DNA from: Bedellia somnulentella
Lineage: Eukaryota; Arthropoda; Insecta; Lepidoptera; Bedelliidae
DNA: 64,000 bases
Assembly (NCBI GenBank): GCA_963576735.1
Contig: OY755183.1
Location: 12,853,213 to 12,917,212 of the forward strand
Reading direction: 5' to 3'
This document shows, in pieces, positions 54,574 through 63,899 of the stretch (its first letter is position 1; the number at the start of each line of letters is the position of its first letter). The translations under genes and the position numbers were made by a program. The notes beneath the pieces are model-generated. The model did no database searches and had not been told where the DNA came from. It saw nothing but the letters and a program-made list of their open reading frames with translations.

Positions 54574-55167
54574 TTGTGGTGTGAAAGATGATATTGTAAG
54601 AAAGATAGAAAAAGGAATGTTGAGATGGTTTGGACACATAAAAAGGATGGATGATAGAAAATTGGTAAAAGGGATCTATAGAGCTAGTGTGAATGGTAAT
54701 GTTAGTAGAGGACCACGGAGAACACACTTGGACAAAATTGAGAGTGTGCTCAAAAACGCAGGCGTCCGTAGTATGAAGAATAAAAGAGCATGTATGAAAA
54801 GATAATGCTGTGTAGTGCCGGCTTAGAATAGCACTACCCCATTTCTTCCGGTGGATGTGCGTAAGAGGCGGCTAAGGGTGTTGGGGGCTTTTAAGGGATT
54901 TTTGGGCGATGCGGTTGGAGACCCATCACCAACAACCTTTATTTTACCATCTTTTCCCCACACAATTTTCCAAAAGTGGCTGAGAAATTTCTAATTCCTT
55001 GGCTCTGGCTACCCCTTCTAGGGATTTATAGCCGTGAGTATATGTATGAAAAGATTGATGGATGTAAACGAAGCTAGAAAGGTTTGTCAGGATCGTACGA
55101 AGTGGCGATCGATAGTCTCTGCCTACCCCAATGGGAACTAATGGCGTGAGTATATGTATGTATGTAC
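54574..55167 (+). pseudogene. RTE-like LINE C-terminus split by SINE-A
   Basis: Left part 54574-54803 encodes EKGMLRWFGHIKRMDDRKLV and SVLKNAGVRSMKNKRACMKR. The right part 55056-55167 resumes with ATTGATGGATGTAAACG and ends CTACCCCAATGGGAAC, GGCGTGAGTATATG, TATG repeats. A small deletion in RGPRRTHLD and other changes make it dead. Confidence 0.85.
54804..55041 (+). mobile_element. SINE-A inside the LINE, with target-site duplication
   Basis: Flanked by ATGTATGAAAAGAT (54790-54803 and 55042-55055), a perfect 14 bp duplication of LINE sequence. Confidence 0.93.
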
Positions 55168-55887
55168 GGCAAAATCCTCACAAATCTTTAGACCAGCAAA
55201 GATCCTAGCCACTTTTATAAGTGAAAAGGATATTTGATTAATATATTCGTAAATTCTTAACGTGGCCCATATATATATCCCCATCGATACAACATATTCA
55301 TGGAAACGAGCACACCCTGAATATATTGCTTAGTGCAGGAAAATAATTGCATACATACATTTACTCCCGGCTACTACAAAACTTAACTTAAGTTAAGTTC
55401 TTATGAAATCACCATAGTACATGAAAATGCCGTACGTTACCACCCTTGATCTACCACCGTTGTTTTGAACTTTTGGAGCTATTTATGATAAGCAAAGTGT
55501 ATTTCTAATATATGTCGTGATTTAAAAAATATTAAAATATATCTAAGACAAGCAAATGTATTGCCAATAACCTTGACCCGATACCTACTTTGATGTTTCA
55601 TTAATCATGTTATGATGAATGAGAATTCACACAAGACTTTTTCGATTTCATTAGCGTAATGATTCGTCCGCGTGCTGATACTAATTCAACAGTTTTCTCG
55701 AGATTCACTCATATTATTGTTATTAGATTGCGAAAAGCCACCGGAAGGTTATTTAATATAAGTAAGGTATAATTTTGTAGATCGATTTGCCCTTCAATCA
55801 AATGATGGAAAGATGATTTTTTTAACACGTTGTTTTCCATTGATCTGTAGGTATTTGAATTATTTGGCCCATTTTTTTCCATTACTT
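55168..55887. other. AT-rich spacer
   Basis: Nothing recognised. Confidence 0.45.
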
Positions 55888-55970
55888 CTTATCCATTACC
55901 GTTAGTCGCCTCTTACGTACACCCACCGGAAGAAATGGGATAGTGTTATTCTAAGCCGACACTACACAGC
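55888..55970 (-). mobile_element. SINE-A head only
   Basis: ATTACCGTTAGTCGCCTC ... GCCGACACTACACAGC. The 3' half is missing, the reverse of the usual 5' truncation, so it arose by deletion or recombination. Confidence 0.75.
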
Positions 55971-55984
55971 TTCATTATTTATGT

Positions 55985-56100
55985 GACTGTATATTCGTAT
56001 AAAACGGTCAAAAGCCTGTCCCCTATCACGTGGACGCACTGTCCAAGCCAAAGGCGGGTACTCAAACACCAGCTAAAATAAATGTCATATGATGTAAAGG
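55985..56100 (+). mobile_element. SINE-B fragment
   Basis: TATGTGACTGTATATTCG, AAAACGGTCAAAAGCC, CCCCTATCACGTGG, CGGGTACTCAAACACCAG. Confidence 0.7.
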
Positions 56101-56217
56101 ACGTTTAAGGTTTTTTTTTCTTTATGTTCAGATTTATTAGTATTTCTGCCACCCTTTTGAAGTGTTCAAATGTAAAAAAGACAAATTAAGTCACTATTCT
56201 TATATTTTCATTCATTT

Positions 56218-56463
56218 GCCGTGTAGTGCCGGCTTAGAATGTCGCTACCCCTATCTACACACGGGTGTCGTAAGAGGCGACTAAGGGTATTGGGGCTTTT
56301 TATTGGATTTTGGGCGATGCGGTTGGAGACCCATCACCAAAAACCTTTATTTTACCTCCTTTTCCCCACACAACTTCCAAAAGTAGCTGAGGAATTTATA
56401 ATTCCTTGGCTCTGGCTACCCCCTCTAGGGAATTATAGCCGTGAGTATATGTATGTATGTATG
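56218..56463 (+). mobile_element. SINE-A with target-site duplication
   Basis: Full-length copy flanked by TTTCATTCATTT (56206-56217 and 56464-56475). Confidence 0.92.
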
Positions 56464-56475
56464 TTTCATTCATTT

Positions 56476-56888
56476 TGTAGAAAATATCAAGTTTATAAAA
56501 GTCTTTGATAACACAAACAAAATTCAATCGCTTAGAAAGTGATACCAAACACCCATGTATCAAAGTCACAATTAAATCTAGACTGACATAACAATTCGTT
56601 TCAATTTCTCTTTGCATATTATGATCACAATCAGGTGTTAATTTGTTACTACAAAATAAACGTATAAAACCGCTTAAGAGATAATATCTTATACATAACT
56701 ATGGTCGGAAACTAGTAGTGTATAAATCGCCTTTACATCCGGTAGTTGCGGGTTCAATAAATGGGTTTTCAATCGTATCACCTGTAAACACTTAAATAAC
56801 CCTTAGTGCTATTCCAAGCCGTCCCCACGCTAACAGTAAGAAAATAGAGTGACGATTTGGAATTTGTAGAGTAGATATTATAATAAAA
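56476..56888. other. Spacer with a SINE-A scrap
   Basis: A minus-oriented SINE-A piece lies at 56763-56832 (TTTTCAATCGTATCACC, CCTTAGTGCTATTCC). No gene seen. Confidence 0.4.
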
Positions 56889-56899
56889 GTTTCTTTATT

Positions 56900-57013
56900 G
56901 CTGTGTAGTGTCGGCTTAGAATAGCACTACCCCATTTCTTCCGGTGGGTGTACGTAAGAGGCGACTAACGGTATTGGGGCTTTTAAGGGATTTATGGCTG
57001 TGAGTATATGTAT
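56900..57013 (+). mobile_element. SINE-A with a 130 bp internal deletion
   Basis: Head to TTTTAAGGGA is joined directly to TTTATGGCTGTGAG. AGGGATTT occurs at both consensus break points. Flanked by GTTTCTTTATT (56889-56899 and 57014-57024). Confidence 0.9.
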
Positions 57014-57028
57014 GTTTCTTTATTTAAC

Positions 57029-57378
57029 CGTGATAGCTCAGTGAGTACTTATTCTCACAAAACCACTTATTCTGTAGTCGATGAGGATTAATCCCGGGTC
57101 GCGCCTACACTCATCTGTCTTTTCCAAAGGCATATGTGTGGTTTATTTATCATGATTCGGTTAAAAACATCGTGAGGTAACTCACACGGCTGAGTTGTAC
57201 TTTGTCATGTGACATTGTATTCGTACAAAACGGTGATAGGCCTGCCTCCTACCACGTGAGAACTCTGTCCAAGCAAAATGTGGGTACTCTGAACACCAGG
57301 TGACAATGTCACATGATGTTTAGAAGAATTAGTACCACTGCAAACCCCTTCGGCGATATACTCCGTGAACGTTTGAGT
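57029..57378 (+). mobile_element. SINE-B
   Basis: tRNA-like head CCGTGATAGCTCAGTGAG (A box) and GAGGATTAATCCCGGG in place of a good B box; body complete; 3' hairpin CCCCTTCGGCG then CTCCGTGAACG. Confidence 0.85.
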
Positions 57379-57439
57379 TGATCTTGAGTTTGAGTTTCTT
57401 TAGAGTATAGTAGGTGAGTTTAAGTGTCCAAATTTTCGT

Positions 57440-57650
57440 ATTGCTGTGTCGTGTTGACTTGGAATTGCACAGACCAGGCTTTTTGGAAATTTTAAGTGAT
57501 TTTTGTGGCGATATGGCCTTAACCAAGCATACTTTATTTTATCATCTTATGCGCAGTCATCTTCCGAAGTTGGCTGATGAATTTCAAGCTTATAGCTCTG
57601 GCTACCTACATATACTCACACCATGTATCGCCATTGGGGTGGAGACTATT
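57440..57650 (+). mobile_element. SINE-A fused to an antisense LINE tail
   Basis: Diverged SINE-A (TTGCTGTGTCGTGTTGAC ... AGCTCTGGCTACC) runs into CATATACTCACACCATGTATC, CATTGGGGTGGAGAC, which is the LINE 3' end read backwards. Confidence 0.6.
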
Positions 57651-57660
57651 ATTTTTTATT

Positions 57661-57748
57661 TTAATATATTGTTTTTGCTGCCTTTTCCTTAGTGGGATTA
57701 TCTAAATTCGGATCAAAATTATTACAATTCTTATAGTCACTCACAACC
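57661..57748 (-). CDS. Candidate terminal exon, 28 codons
   Basis: Acceptor TTAACTTTCTTTTAG, one leading base (phase 2), then VVSDYKNCNNFDPNLDNPTK, EKAAKTIY, stop, with AATAAA just after the stop on the minus strand. The plus strand of the same DNA also has a strong acceptor (TTGCTGCCTTTTCCTTAG) and a frame WDYLNSDQNYYNSYSHSQP, stop. Only one can be right, or neither. Confidence 0.3.
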
Positions 57749-57784
57749 CTAAAAGAAAGTTAAGTTGAATTAATAATGACCCAT

Positions 57785-57895
57785 TTAATTTGCTTCGGAA
57801 AAATAACACCATACATTGATTTCACTTAACAATTTCGTCCAGTCACGGTCTCCAATTTGGCGTATAAGGCGCTGCATATGTTCGTTTATTAGGTA
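57785..57895 (-). pseudogene. Coding-like remnant, possibly retroelement integrase
   Basis: Open for 36 codons between stops: YLINEHMQRLIRQIGDRDWT, KLLSEINVWCYFSEAN. The RQIGDRDWTKLLSEI stretch resembles the region after the catalytic core of LTR-element integrases. Too short to be sure. Confidence 0.25.
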
Positions 57896-58166
57896 CTACA
57901 GGATGCTTAGAGGTTTTCACGGGTAGTTTTATACAAAAAACATATCTATGAATTTACGGTCATAAGGTTGTTGTAGGTTTCTATTAAAAAAGGACTTTTT
58001 ACAACCAACAGACAATTTTTTACTCTTTATAAAAATAGTATTAATGGATAAATATTCAGATAAGGCTCATTTTGAGAGCTTCTTGAAGTTTAGGGTTTTT
58101 TTTATTTAAATCATATATTTTTTGGCATTACCGCGGATTTTGTATGGGGTTGGGGTATTTTTCTAT
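57896..58166. other. AT-rich spacer
   Basis: Nothing recognised. Confidence 0.45.
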
Positions 58167-58177
58167 TTAATTATATA

Positions 58178-58435
58178 CATACATACATACATACATATAC
58201 TCACGGCTTTAAATCCCTTAACGGGGTAGCCAGAGCTTTGGAATGAAAATTCCTCAGCCACTTTTGGAAGTTGATTGGGGAAAAGATGGTAATAATAAAT
58301 GTTTTTGGTGACGGGTATCCAACCACATCGCCCATAAAACACTTAATAAGCCCCTGTACTGTACCCTTAGTCGCCTCTTACGATCACCCACGGGTAGAAA
58401 TGGGGTAGTGTTATTCTAAGCCGACACTACACGGC
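58178..58435 (-). mobile_element. SINE-A with target-site duplication
   Basis: Full-length minus copy flanked by TTAATTATATA (58167-58177 and 58436-58446). Confidence 0.92.
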
Positions 58436-58564
58436 TTAATTATATAAACACTAGCTTTTTGCCCCGCGACTTCGTCCGCGTGGACTTCATTTTTTGCATC
58501 CAGTTTACATAATACCAAAATACCGAAACACTATCTAAACTTCTGTTTTTTATGTTTATAATCC

Positions 58565-58755
58565 CGCGGGCGTTGGTAATGACATAAAGGACATTGAGGC
58601 TTTTTAAGTGATTGTTGGGCGATGCAGTTTGTGACCCATCACTAACAACCTTTATTAACCTATCTTTTATCAATATATTTCCAAAATTGGATGAAGAATT
58701 AGTATCTCCGAAGCTATGGCTACCCTTTTATGGAATTTATGGTTGTTAGCATATA
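58565..58755 (+). mobile_element. SINE-A, diverged
   Basis: TGAGGCTTTTTAAGTGATTG, GGGCGATGCAGTTTG, AACCTTTATTAACC, GAAGCTATGGCTACCC. Confidence 0.6.
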
Positions 58756-59194
58756 TTCATGAATGATTGATAGATGGATTTCATAAATTCAATCGCACCA
58801 AGTTTTATTATAAAATGTAAAAAAACTCTATATTAACTTTCATTTACTATATCAACCCGTTAGGGGTTGAGTTCCAAAAAATCCTTTTTAATTGTTCATA
58901 AGAATCATGAAACAAATATACCAAGTTTTTATGTTCAGAAATGAGAATATCTTTAGTAAGTACAGATACGGATAGTAGTTTGGCGCTGCGGCGACGGCCC
59001 GGTGCTGCCCCCTACACTGACCGTTGGTGATAGTGGGAGAGCTTGCAGCGATTGCTCGGCGATATAGGGATGATTAGTGTTGGATCTCCTTCCAAAATAA
59101 TCGCTAAATTGAAGTGATAGTGCTTGTTATTATTATATATACTGTATTATATATTTTAAGCTAACAAAACATTTTTTTAAAAAAAGCTTGAATT

Positions 59195-59283
59195 ACCTGA
59201 GATACGAACCCGGGACGATTGATTCATAATAGTTCTAATTAAATATTCATAGTAGTTAGTTATACCGCTACGCCACGGAGACG
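59195..59283 (-). mobile_element. tRNA-like SINE head
   Basis: On the minus strand CTCCGTGGCGTAGCGGTATA (A box) and CCCGGGTTCGTATCTC (B box) are separated by an expanded AT-rich middle of ~45 bp, which no tRNA would have. Confidence 0.45.
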
Positions 59284-59353
59284 TTACCGGGGCGGTGTCA
59301 AATTTTTATTACGCTTTATTTCATATTAGTCTTACTATTGATAAACAAATTTG

Positions 59354-59539
59354 TCATTTAAATTGATGAAACCCCTTCATCTTTCCAAAATGAACATTAA
59401 CAAAGTGTCTGATGTGAATTCCATCGATGATAAAAATAATCGCTGCAATATTTTGAGCCATATATGAGTTCAGGTTTTTTGATGTTCCTATGAGAACTCT
59501 TGCGGATTCCTTAGTTTCAAGGAATCGTCGTCTTTTCAT
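59354..59539 (-). CDS. Open frame, 61 codons, origin uncertain
   Basis: ATG in fair context; MKRRRFLETKESARVLIGTS, then a hydrophobic run IAAIIFIIDGIHI. Lies inside the probable Helitron, so may be captured or chance sequence. No family recognised. Confidence 0.2.
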   Translation of the reverse strand: MKRRRFLETKESARVLIGTSKNLNSYMAQNIAAIIFIIDGIHIRHFVNVHFGKMKGFHQFK

Positions 59540-59943
59540 TTAGCTTCTAAATTTACATGTTAATATTCGTTTGCAATATAAATAGATGTAAAAAAAATGT
59601 AAACGATTAAAAAATAGTACATCATCCCTCGGGAGTTCCTTATTTTCGGGGATCCATTACCGTACCATTAAGCTTCTAAATTTAGATTTTTATATTAGTT
59701 TACAATATTTTACGTTGTTTTAAACGATACACAGCGCCATCTCCAATGCATCCAGCAAGCAAACAATATTTTTGATTTCCCGTGGGAACATATTTTTTCC
59801 GGGATAAAAAGTACCCTATTATTTAATTTAGACTTCTAACTACACGTCTGAAAAAATTCAAAGCAATCGGTTCAGTATTTACGGCGTGAAAGCGGAACAA
59901 ACAAACAAACAAACTCACTTTCCCATTTATAATATTAGTATGG

Positions 59944-60183
59944 ATTATTAACCTACAATTTGAGGTTATTGATTAGTTTCTAACACATTATGAGTAGGGT
60001 TATGAGAGAAAATTCACGAAATAAACAATGCAACTTTTTATTAATCTTTGATATCGCAAGTAATAAATATCGGAAACAAAAATATTCCTTGTAAGTTTTT
60101 TTTAAATAGGTCCATGTTATGTAGTAGATGTGCCAGGAAATATACCTATCCTAGCATCGTTCGTTCAAAAATGATAGAAACAG
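59944..60183. other. AT-rich spacer
   Basis: Nothing recognised. Confidence 0.45.
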
Positions 60184-60218
60184 TATAAAAGCTGCAGACA
60201 TTGATTTCAAACTGCAGT
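60184..60218 (+). promoter_or_regulatory. Candidate TATA/initiator promoter
   Basis: TATAAAA at 60184-60190 and an initiator-like CTGCAGTGA whose A (60215) lies 31 bases downstream, the standard insect spacing. The first ATG (60224) gives only MRALY before a stop, so a coding exon would need a very early splice, as in cuticle-protein genes; no such donor is convincing. Confidence 0.35.
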
Positions 60219-60656
60219 GAAACATGCGTGCTTTATATTGAAAAAAGGTTTAAAAAATGTATAGCGCATTTTCGCTTAGCGATAGCTTCATTTGGTCCAG
60301 CCATTGCAATGCAACTGGTTTGTTTGTGTCACAGAAAGTAAAAGTGCGTCCGAAATGGCCGGCCGACCGAGATGATGATCATTTTATGATAATAATGAGT
60401 GTTATGTAGTACGCATGATCATGGTCACTTGTTATATTCTAAAATGAGAATATTTGACGTAATTTTAGATAGGCTTTGGCGATGTTTTTGTGAAAGTTTA
60501 TTGTTTCTCATCATTGTTGCATTGATAGTTAAAAATAGATATTTGGTTTTGAAAAGTCCATGTATCATTGACTATACAGTAAACACAGTGTTTTTTTCTA
60601 TATTCATCGATAAAACCTGAATAATAATAATAACTAATAAAATTTAACAAACTTAC
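60219..60656. other. Intron-like or spacer sequence
   Basis: A 73-codon plus frame (60399) has no support. The second exon of the 60657-60765 gene was not found here. Confidence 0.35.
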
Positions 60657-60765
60657 CAAGCTCTTTATGCAAATTATTGTTAGACGTTCTTTGAGCACTA
60701 ACTTCTAAAACTAAATACGATAAAAATAAAGCACTAACAAAACTATTCCTTAAAAAGAAAATCAT
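60657..60765 (-). CDS. First coding exon of an unidentified secreted protein
   Basis: ATG at 60765 opens MIFFLRNSFVSALFLSYLVL, then EVSAQRTSNNNLHKEL, followed by CTTG|GTAAGTTTG, an excellent donor in phase 1. The N-terminus is a textbook signal peptide: short basic start, 13-residue hydrophobic core, likely cleavage after VSA. So the product is secreted or a type I membrane protein. Compatible phase-1 exons downstream on this strand are 43057-43160, 17457-17728, 12424-12483 and lectin exon 2; none is proven. Confidence 0.55.
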
Positions 60766-60960
60766 TTTTTTAATTTATAACACGAAAAAAGTTTTTATTA
60801 AAATAACTGCTATTCGAATACGCGTTTGAATTTCGAACGGCCGAGGCGCATGCGCGGCAAACACGGCGCGATTTACGAACAGTTGTTTTCAAACTGATGG
60901 CGCTTGGAGTCAAGACAGGTGATTCTTAAGACTTTGAGAGAAAGACAGTCCCAAACCGGT
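60766..60960 (-). promoter_or_regulatory. CpG-containing 5' region of the signal-peptide exon
   Basis: Unusually GC- and CpG-rich for the window (GGCGCATGCGCGGCAAACAC, GGCGCGATTTACG). A consensus initiator TCAGTTT lies on the minus strand with +1 near 60895, giving a ~130 nt leader. Confidence 0.35.
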
Positions 60961-61233
60961 CACTGTCAAAATATAAAATATTAACACTGCTTAGGCTTCA
61001 TCTGTACAGTTTATGGCATTCAAATACTAATTAATTACACAAAATTATACAATAATACTTCGATTTGTTGGCATTGAAATGAAACTTAGTATTTTGCGAG
61101 TTTCACTTATTAACACTGTGTGACCGAATGAGAGTTGGCAAAGAAAGTTGTAATCGATACACTCTGTACTATGACAGTCAAGTTCAAGAGAATGAAGTTG
61201 ATATTGCATATAATTTGGAAGTGTGTGGCTTAG
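60961..61233. other. Unique spacer
   Basis: Nothing recognised. Confidence 0.4.
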
Positions 61234-61237
61234 ATAG

Positions 61238-61475
61238 CTGTGTAGTATCGGCTTAGAATAGAACTACTCGATTTCTTACGGTGGGTGTTTGTAAGAGGCA
61301 ACTAAGAGTATTGAAGCTTTTAAAGTGATTTTGGGCGATGCGGTTGGAGACCCATCATCAAAAACGTTTACTTTAAAAAAGAAACCTTTTAGCATCCAAA
61401 AGTATCTGAGATTTTTTTTATTCCGAAGTTCTGGCTACCATTTCTAGGGATTTATAGCTGTGAGTATATATATAT
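61238..61475 (+). mobile_element. SINE-A, diverged but full length
   Basis: AGCTGTGTAGTATCGGC ... GATGCGGTTGGAGACCC ... TTTATAGCTGTGAGTATA. Confidence 0.8.
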
Positions 61476-61689
61476 GATTTTGGAAGATTAATTATACTGA
61501 ACGGACATGACTTTTACGTGGGTTGAGTATCAACAGGTATTCAGTCAGAGAATCCAATTTTGACTGGATATACCAAAGTGATAGCAGGCAAGCCTTACAC
61601 AACTGATTTATCACAAATTAAAGTACTTCAGTACAGTTCAGTACTTAAGTAGTTTCTTGTTTCTGTACTTCATTGCTGCTCACATAGCA

Positions 61690-61992
61690 ATGAGAAGCTC
61701 GAGCGTACCTACCCCAAATAGGATAATTTAGCCATAGTCTACCATGCTGGCCAAGTGTGGTTTGGTTGACTAACGATTACTACCGTGATAGTAGCCGGGA
61801 CCAACGGCTTAACGTGCACTCCAACGCACTGAATCATCTTCATTTTCGGATAATTCAGTTATTCAAGTCTTAAATATTCTAATAAGCTGGCACCATCTCA
61901 CAAAAATTAATTTGTGAGTTTACCCTCTCAGAATCAAACCCAAGACCTCCGGATTGTCAGTCAAGCGTTCTACAGCTACGCCCTGGAGACAG
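61690..61992 (-). mobile_element. SINE-C
   Basis: AGCTCGAGCGTACCTACCCC ... TAGTAGCCGGGACCAACGGC ... head on the minus strand CTCCAGGGCGTAGCTGTAGA and GGTCTTGGGTTTGATTC. Confidence 0.78.
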
Positions 61993-62059
61993 TTTCAAGA
62001 AGACGGATAAAAGTAAATTGGTGAATGAAATATATGTATGGAGATGTGAGGGAATTTTA

Positions 62060-62289
62060 GAAAAACAACCAAGCAAATAGATAGATAAAAACTTTATTTG
62101 TGTTATCATAACAATCACATACATACAACACATTTAAACACATACAACAATACAAGTAATAAACATTCTAAAAATAAATAAAAAACAAACAAATAAAGTA
62201 AAGATGTGCAAGGTATACGCGATATGGTAACACATACTAGGTCATAACTCAGCGTTTGTAAATGCTGTATAGCAAGGAGGACACATTTA
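62060..62289. other. Possible LINE 3' UTR, antisense
   Basis: AAACTTTATTTGTGTTATC and many ACATACAACA / AATAAATAAA runs suggest the 3' end of a minus-strand element, but no coding part is present. Confidence 0.3.
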
Positions 62290-62420
62290 AATCTAAAAGA
62301 ATGTGTTCAAAAGGAAAGCGCCCAAAGTAAGGAGTTGGAGAGGTTTGCCACCTTCAATCGTACAAATGGCGATAAATAGTCCCTGCCTTCCCCAATTACG
62401 AACTAATGGTGAAAGTTTAC
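62290..62420 (+). mobile_element. RTE-like LINE 3' fragment
   Basis: AAAGGAAAGCGCCCAAAGTAAG, GGAGAGGTTTGCCAC, ATGGCGATAAATAGTCCC, CCCCAATTACGAAC. Confidence 0.6.
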
Positions 62421-62460
62421 ATGAAGTTTCTTCACCGTTAACAAACCTGGTAATTTATAA

Positions 62461-62610
62461 TAGGTGGGCATGAATGCTTCGCGATGCCAAATCGGAGCGA
62501 AGTGGCGAGTGATTGACGAGTACTCGCTCGGACTCCCATATACTAATACTACTACTAACATGGGAAATTTTCAAGTGTGATTATTCCTCCGTGGTAAGTT
62601 CGATAATCGA
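62461..62610 (+). repeat. Dispersed repeat, copy 2
   Basis: TGGGCATGAATGCTTCGCGA, AGCGAAGTGGCGAGTGATTG, TTATTCCTCCGTGGTAAG. Matches 43345-43490 on the opposite strand. Confidence 0.65.
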
Positions 62611-62761
62611 ATAAGTAATTTTACTGTCTCCATACCTTGCCATCACAGAATTTGACCGGACCATTGTGCTAAATTTGATCCTGATAGGTTCTATTGCTTG
62701 GGAGGAGTTCCCTGATAAGCCAAACACAAAGTCGGGATGGAAAAAACTTACGTCTTACACA

Positions 62762-62850
62762 CACACACGCCAGTGGAAGCCCGTTCCTGGACATGAGCCC
62801 ACAATTTTTGCCACTGAGACCATGCTCTTTTCAGTGAACTAACTACCAAG
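62762..62850 (-). mobile_element. LINE-like coding scrap next to an (AC)n tract
   Basis: On the minus strand AGCATGGTCTCAGTGGCAAA encodes WSQWQKLWAHVQERAS, LINE-like. It adjoins ACACACACAC. Confidence 0.35.
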
Positions 62851-62863
62851 ATCGTATTCAATA

Positions 62864-62960
62864 CATACATACCGACTTATACTTGTAGTAACGGCTACAA
62901 AACCCAAAAAGGGGTAAGCTGAGTTTAAAAAAATATCCAGCCATTTTTCTAATTTGAGTA
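62864..62960 (-). mobile_element. SINE-A, 5'-truncated
   Basis: ACATACATACCGACTTATAC, ACGGCTACAAAACCC, GGGGTAAGCTGAG, CAGCCATTTTTC. Confidence 0.65.
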
Positions 62961-63497
62961 TCTCTGCCAAGTAATTAAATTTAGTAAGGATCACATTCCA
63001 GAAAAATATATTATAAATAACTACAATTGTCAATTAATCAAAACATTGTCACACACGGACGTAAAGTCGTGGGCGGAAAGTTAGTATTATCTAAGAGAAA
63101 TAAACTTTTATCTGCATTCATCATTTTAAAGTTTCTCTTCATTTTAGAAATCTGATCCTATATTCTGGGCCTTATGAAGCAAATCCAACTTGTAAAAAGC
63201 ACATAATAATATAAAAAATGTGGTAAAACATACAAGAATAACAGACTAATTAAGAACAAAAAAAACCAGAACAGACTTTTAATACTTTTAACGCGGACTC
63301 AACTTCATTACAAATAAATATTTGTATGCAGATGATAAAAAGTGGTTTTCGTTATATTGGTTTAATTAATAACATGTTAATTATCCAAAAGCAAGTTTCA
63401 ATATGACCTTACAACCTTTTTTTTATAAAACAAAAAGAAATTTATTTGCAATTTCATATATATTTCGGATTCTTAATTAATAAAGGTATATATAATA
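62961..63497. other. AT-rich spacer
   Basis: Nothing recognised. Confidence 0.45.
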
Positions 63498-63506
63498 TAT
63501 AATATA

Positions 63507-63863
63507 CCGTGATAGCCCAGTGGGTAGACCACTCGCTTATCGTGCAAACGACTAGTGTTCAAATCCTGGGTCGGGCCTACACCAATTTGTCTTTTCTAAT
63601 GACATATGTGTGGTTAATTTATCATGGTTGTTAACGGTGAGGGAAAACATCGTGAGGAAACCCACATGGCTGAGTTGTACTTAGTCATGTGACAGTGTAT
63701 TCGTACAAAACGGCGATAGGCCTGCCCCCTATCACGTGAGTACACTGTCCATGCAAAACGTGGGTACTCTGAACACCAGGTTACAAAGTCACGTGATGTT
63801 CAGAAGTATTAGTACCTCTGCCAACCCCTTCGGGGATATTCGGCGTGAACGTTTATGTTATGT
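63507..63863 (+). mobile_element. SINE-B, full length, with target-site duplication
   Basis: Best copy: head CCGTGATAGCCCAGTGGG (A box), GTGTTCAAATCCTGGG (B box); 3' hairpin CCCCTTCGGGG, GGCGTGAACG, (TTATG)n tail. Flanked by TATAATATA (63498-63506 and 63864-63872). Confidence 0.92.
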
Positions 63864-63899
63864 TATAATATAAGTGGAATAGATATAAACATATTCGTG

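Larger units (their letters stand above)
58451..59943 (-). mobile_element. Probable composite Helitron, second family
   Basis: CTAG plus the GC-rich hairpin (GCCCCGCGACTTCGTCCGCG) at 58451-58480 is a 3' end on the minus strand. At 59820-59943 the matching 5' part appears: GGTTCAGTATTTACGGCGTG, AACAAACAAACAAAC and TTTATAATATTAGTATGGA, which read backwards starts TCCATACTAATATTATAAA. Between them are family sequence (GGGATAAAAAGTACCC), a SINE-A, a tRNA-like piece and GC-rich DNA of unknown origin (58980-59060). One interrupted element or two partial ones. Confidence 0.5.
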
